Source: CAZHHM01 sp964532225 (lineage in GTDB: Bacteria; Margulisbacteria; WOR-1; JAKLHX01). From it: a DNA stretch of 52,451 nucleotides. Each line of letters begins with the position of its first letter. The stretch's first letter is position 1. Positions 49,895 through 52,451 of the stretch are shown here, piece by piece. Position numbers and translations under genes: made by a program. The stretch lies in the NCBI GenBank assembly GCA_964532225.1, contig CAZHHM010000011.1, positions 1 to 52,451 on the forward strand, given 5' to 3'. The notes beneath the pieces are model-generated. The model searched no databases and was not told the origin of the DNA. It saw only the letters and a list, made by a program, of their open reading frames with translations.

Positions 49895-51151
49895 ATGCAA
49901 AAGAACAAACTGGCAGTTCTAACAACCCTGCTGTTCTTCCCTGTGGCATACCTGATCTTTTTAAAGCTTTTCTCGTTCAACTTCCTTATCGGCGATGAAT
50001 GGGACATGCCGGGACTTTTCGCGAAATTGTTCAACGGCTCTCTCCTTCCGGGAGACCTTTTCATGTTCCGCAACGAACATCGGCCCGCTCTCCCATATTT
50101 GATCATGCTCGTCTCGGGAATATTCACCAATTTCAATGTAGTGGCGAACATGTATATTGGCTTCATCTTCCTCTGTCTTCTGTCATCGGTCTTCTATCTG
50201 ATCTTTAAACGTTCAAAGCCAGTCCCCATCGGTAATATATGGTTCCTTCCGGTCATGGCGATACTTTTTAACCTCGGACAGAGGGATGCGATACTTTGGG
50301 GGATATGCAGCGTGCAGTACTACCTCTTCGCGCTGCTTTCCGTGCTTAGCCTGTTCCTGATATACAAAAAGCGATATCTTCTTTCTGCTCTTGCCGTGGT
50401 CTTGTGCTCTTTCACGGCCACCGGAGGACTGCTGCTTTGGCTTGTTGGTGCCCTGCAAATATTCTTTTCAGGAAAAGAAAGAGAACCTCTGTTCATCTGG
50501 TCTGCGTTCGGCATCGTTTTTTCAGGGATATTCCTCATCGGATATTCAACACCTTCATATCATCCCGGACTGTCCTATCCGCTGACCCATCCTGCAGAGG
50601 CCCTGGCGTTCTTCTTTGTCCTTCTGGGGAACATCATGCTTGACCTCCGGTTTGCTCTGCCTTTAGGGATAGCGGTATTATTAGCCGTTTTTCTGCTGGT
50701 AGTCAGGAATATTGGAAGAGAGGACAAAAAGGAAGAAGCCGTATTACTGATTTGCGTCATTGCTTTCACCTTTCTTACTGCGGCAGCGCTTACTTCTGCA
50801 AGAGGAGGATTGGGAGCTATCGACGCTCTTTCAACAAGATATATCCCTTTGATGTCTACGGGAATTGCCGCATTTTATCTGCTCTTTGTTATGGATGCGG
50901 GGCGCAGAAAGGCACTGCTCGCCGCAGTGGCCGTCGCCGTCATCTGCCTCTACTGCCGGAACATGTTCCTCGGCATTAGTAATGCCGGACACCTTTACAG
51001 CGTAAAAAGCTCGGTAAGCCAAAGACTTTTGCAGGGACGGCTCAGTGATGCCGAGCTCGACGGACTCTGGCCGATACATCCCGAAAAGATACGTCCCGGC
51101 ATTGAGGTGTTGAAAAAATACAGGCTGAACATCTTCTCAGGTGGCCAATGA
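49895..51151 (+). CDS. GT-C-like polytopic membrane protein, paralogue 7
   Basis: 418 residues. D34-E35-W-D in LIGDEWDMPG, NEHRP with His62 28 residues after D34, FNLGQRDAILWGICSVQYY, ALSTRYIPLMSTG, and the tail LKKYRLNIFSGGQ preceded by LWPIHPEKI, a segment also seen in paralogues 6 (FWPYPDKV) and 8 (LWLHPEII). One base separates the start from the previous stop and its own stop overlaps paralogue 8 by 4 bases. Confidence 0.8.
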   Translation: MQKNKLAVLTTLLFFPVAYLIFLKLFSFNFLIGDEWDMPGLFAKLFNGSLLPGDLFMFRNEHRPALPYLIMLVSGIFTNFNVVANMYIGFIFLCLLSSVFYLIFKRSKPVPIGNIWFLPVMAILFNLGQRDAILWGICSVQYYLFALLSVLSLFLIYKKRYLLSALAVVLCSFTATGGLLLWLVGALQIFFSGKEREPLFIWSAFGIVFSGIFLIGYSTPSYHPGLSYPLTHPAEALAFFFVLLGNIMLDLRFALPLGIAVLLAVFLLVVRNIGREDKKEEAVLLICVIAFTFLTAAALTSARGGLGAIDALSTRYIPLMSTGIAAFYLLFVMDAGRRKALLAAVAVAVICLYCRNMFLGISNAGHLYSVKSSVSQRLLQGRLSDAELDGLWPIHPEKIRPGIEVLKKYRLNIFSGGQ

Positions 51152-52437
51152 AGCTAAAGAAAGCTTTGTATATCTTTCTTCTGCTGCTCCCTCCGCTGTT
51201 CTATCTTATCTATCTCAACATGTTCTCAATGAACATCATCCACTATGACGAATGGGAGCTGCCTTCTCTTCTGGAAAGGACGGTCACAGGAAAAGCAGGG
51301 ATCAGCGAGATCTTCGCTTTCCGTAACGAGCACAGGCCGGCCCTGCCGATGGCAATAATGCTTTTGCTCGGGTCCGCAACGGCGCTTAATGTCAAGGCTT
51401 ATATGTATTTCGGCTTTGCCGTGCTTTGCGCGATGTCAGCGCTGCTTTTCCGGATGATATCAAAACATACTGAAGGCAATGAAAGATATCTTCTTTTCCT
51501 GCCGGTACAGCTGGTCCTCTTCAATCTCGGTCAGTGGGAGACGGCATTATGGGGCATAGCGGCCGTGCCGTGGTATCTGTTCGCGCTGTTCTCCGTACTT
51601 GCTCTGTATCTTTATTCCGAGAGCAAAGGTTTTGACCGAAGCTTCTTTTTCTCGGCAGCGGCAGCCGGCCTTGCTGCGCTCACGACCGCCGGAAGTTTAG
51701 CCGCATGGGCGTCTCCTGCTGCAATGTCCTTGAACGGAAGGACCGACAGGCCTAAGGCCGTAAGAGCATTCGTGTTCCTGGCAATAGGTGTTACTTTATC
51801 GTTTGCGTATTTTTGGGGGATGCCTCACCCTACAGGACATCCTTCACTGTTCTTTTCTCTGACCCATCCGGGGACAGCCATGAGATATTTTTTCGGGTTC
51901 CTCGGCAATATCGCGACCGTCTCATCACTTGCCGTGCCCGGAGGGATGCTGCTTGCAGGCTTCTATATGCATTCGCTCCTGCGCCATAAGGATGCAAGCA
52001 AAGGTCCCTATGCGCTAATGATGTTGTTCACGATAATAACTGCGGCCGGTCTTGCCTTATCAAGGAGCGGTTTCGGCCATGAACAGGCGCTTGTGACAAG
52101 ATATATGATACTTTCCTCTATAGGGATGATCGGCGCATATCTGCTTGCCGTATCAACTGCTGCGGACAAACAAAAAGTCCTGCTGTTCGCCATACCGGTC
52201 AGCTTACTTCTCTATCTGAACGCAGCCGTATTCGGCATAGGCGTTGCAATAGACCAGGTGAAGGTTAAAGAGGCGAACAGAACGAAGATAATTGAGTTCG
52301 CAGCATCCGGCAAAGGCGATATTTCCGGACTTTGGCTGCACCCGGAGATCATACCAGAAGCCGTCGGCATAATGAAGGCCCGCAAATGGAACATTTTCTC
52401 GGGAGACATGCAGCATGATAAAATTAGGGATCGATGA
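51148..52437 (+). CDS. GT-C-like polytopic membrane protein, paralogue 8
   Basis: 429 residues. D34-E35-W in IHYDEWELPS, NEHRP with His62 28 residues after D34, FNLGQWETALWGIAAVPWY with Gln129 and Glu131, ALVTRYMILSSIG, and the tail IMKARKWNIFSGDMQHDK. A PHPTGHPSLFFSLTHPGTA loop is shared with paralogue 7 (SYPLTHPAEA). It is coupled to the previous gene (ATGA) and to a following gene that begins at 52434. Confidence 0.8.
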   Translation: MKLKKALYIFLLLLPPLFYLIYLNMFSMNIIHYDEWELPSLLERTVTGKAGISEIFAFRNEHRPALPMAIMLLLGSATALNVKAYMYFGFAVLCAMSALLFRMISKHTEGNERYLLFLPVQLVLFNLGQWETALWGIAAVPWYLFALFSVLALYLYSESKGFDRSFFFSAAAAGLAALTTAGSLAAWASPAAMSLNGRTDRPKAVRAFVFLAIGVTLSFAYFWGMPHPTGHPSLFFSLTHPGTAMRYFFGFLGNIATVSSLAVPGGMLLAGFYMHSLLRHKDASKGPYALMMLFTIITAAGLALSRSGFGHEQALVTRYMILSSIGMIGAYLLAVSTAADKQKVLLFAIPVSLLLYLNAAVFGIGVAIDQVKVKEANRTKIIEFAASGKGDISGLWLHPEIIPEAVGIMKARKWNIFSGDMQHDKIRDR

Positions 52438-52451
52438 ACATACCGGAATTC
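52434..52451 (+). CDS. Start of a further coupled gene, cut by the window end
   Basis: ATG at 52434 overlaps the paralogue 8 stop as ATGA, with AGGG a few bases upstream. Only six codons (MNIPEF) are visible, so the product cannot be named. The overlap pattern is the one used throughout the array. Confidence 0.45.

Overview
The window is a dense bacterial chromosome segment. Genes are packed with 4-base stop/start overlaps, base composition is roughly balanced, and no rRNA, tRNA, phage or transposase gene was seen. A lipoprotein with a lipobox, a type II secretion pseudopilin and several signal peptides indicate a cell envelope with export machinery. The mix of ordinary housekeeping genes with many unnamed membrane proteins and one 2,469-residue protein of no known family suggests an uncultured candidate phylum. 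A Margulisbacteria (WOR-1/Saganbacteria) or Omnitrophota type organism would fit, but this is a low-confidence guess from gene content only.

Region 1 (1-9,687, minus strand) is one long probable operon. It begins with an ion-transporter-superfamily permease and continues with an unknown exported protein, malQ, metG, tatD, a GspF/PilC-type protein, a GspG-type pseudopilin, a peptide-type ABC binding lipoprotein and its DppB-type permease, which runs off the left edge. Region 2 (9,749-19,925, minus) holds pgi with a terminator, a small exported protein, a NAGPA-domain protein, pepA, lemA, a TPM-domain protein, ndk, argH, argG and argF. argG-argH-ndk-TPM overlap and should be co-transcribed.

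Region 3 (19,969-28,816, minus) holds a signal-peptidase-like S26 protein with Cys at the usual nucleophile position, the giant gene, a 5' leader that can form two hairpins with 10 complementary loop bases, and a small four-helix-bundle gene flanked by two arrays of the same 14-bp repeat in opposite orientation. Region 4 (28,819-32,585) holds a neurotransmitter:sodium symporter with its 35-residue MetS-type small subunit and, divergently, an arginase-fold-like protein followed by a divergent PRPP synthetase.

Region 5 (32,626-52,451) is the most unusual part. Eight paralogous polytopic membrane proteins, plus one of a second type, stand in tandem on the plus strand. All eight carry an acidic motif (mostly DEW) after the first membrane segment and an HR motif exactly 28 residues after its first Asp, followed by a Q-x-E motif and a late (S/T)R(Y/F) motif. 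This architecture resembles GT-C glycosyltransferases. The array is interrupted by a minus-strand sugar cluster (38,738-45,547): nucleotide-sugar dehydrogenase, a methyltransferase-formyltransferase fusion, a DegT-type aminotransferase, a DPM1-like GT2, an epimerase and a C-methyltransferase-like protein. My inference is that the cluster makes an unusual, probably N-formylated amino sugar, the GT2 charges polyprenyl phosphate, and the GT-C-like paralogues transfer lipid-linked sugars outside the membrane onto a surface glycan or glycoprotein.

Several genes without a Shine-Dalgarno sequence have a -10 hexamer 7-8 bases before the start codon, which suggests leaderless transcripts.
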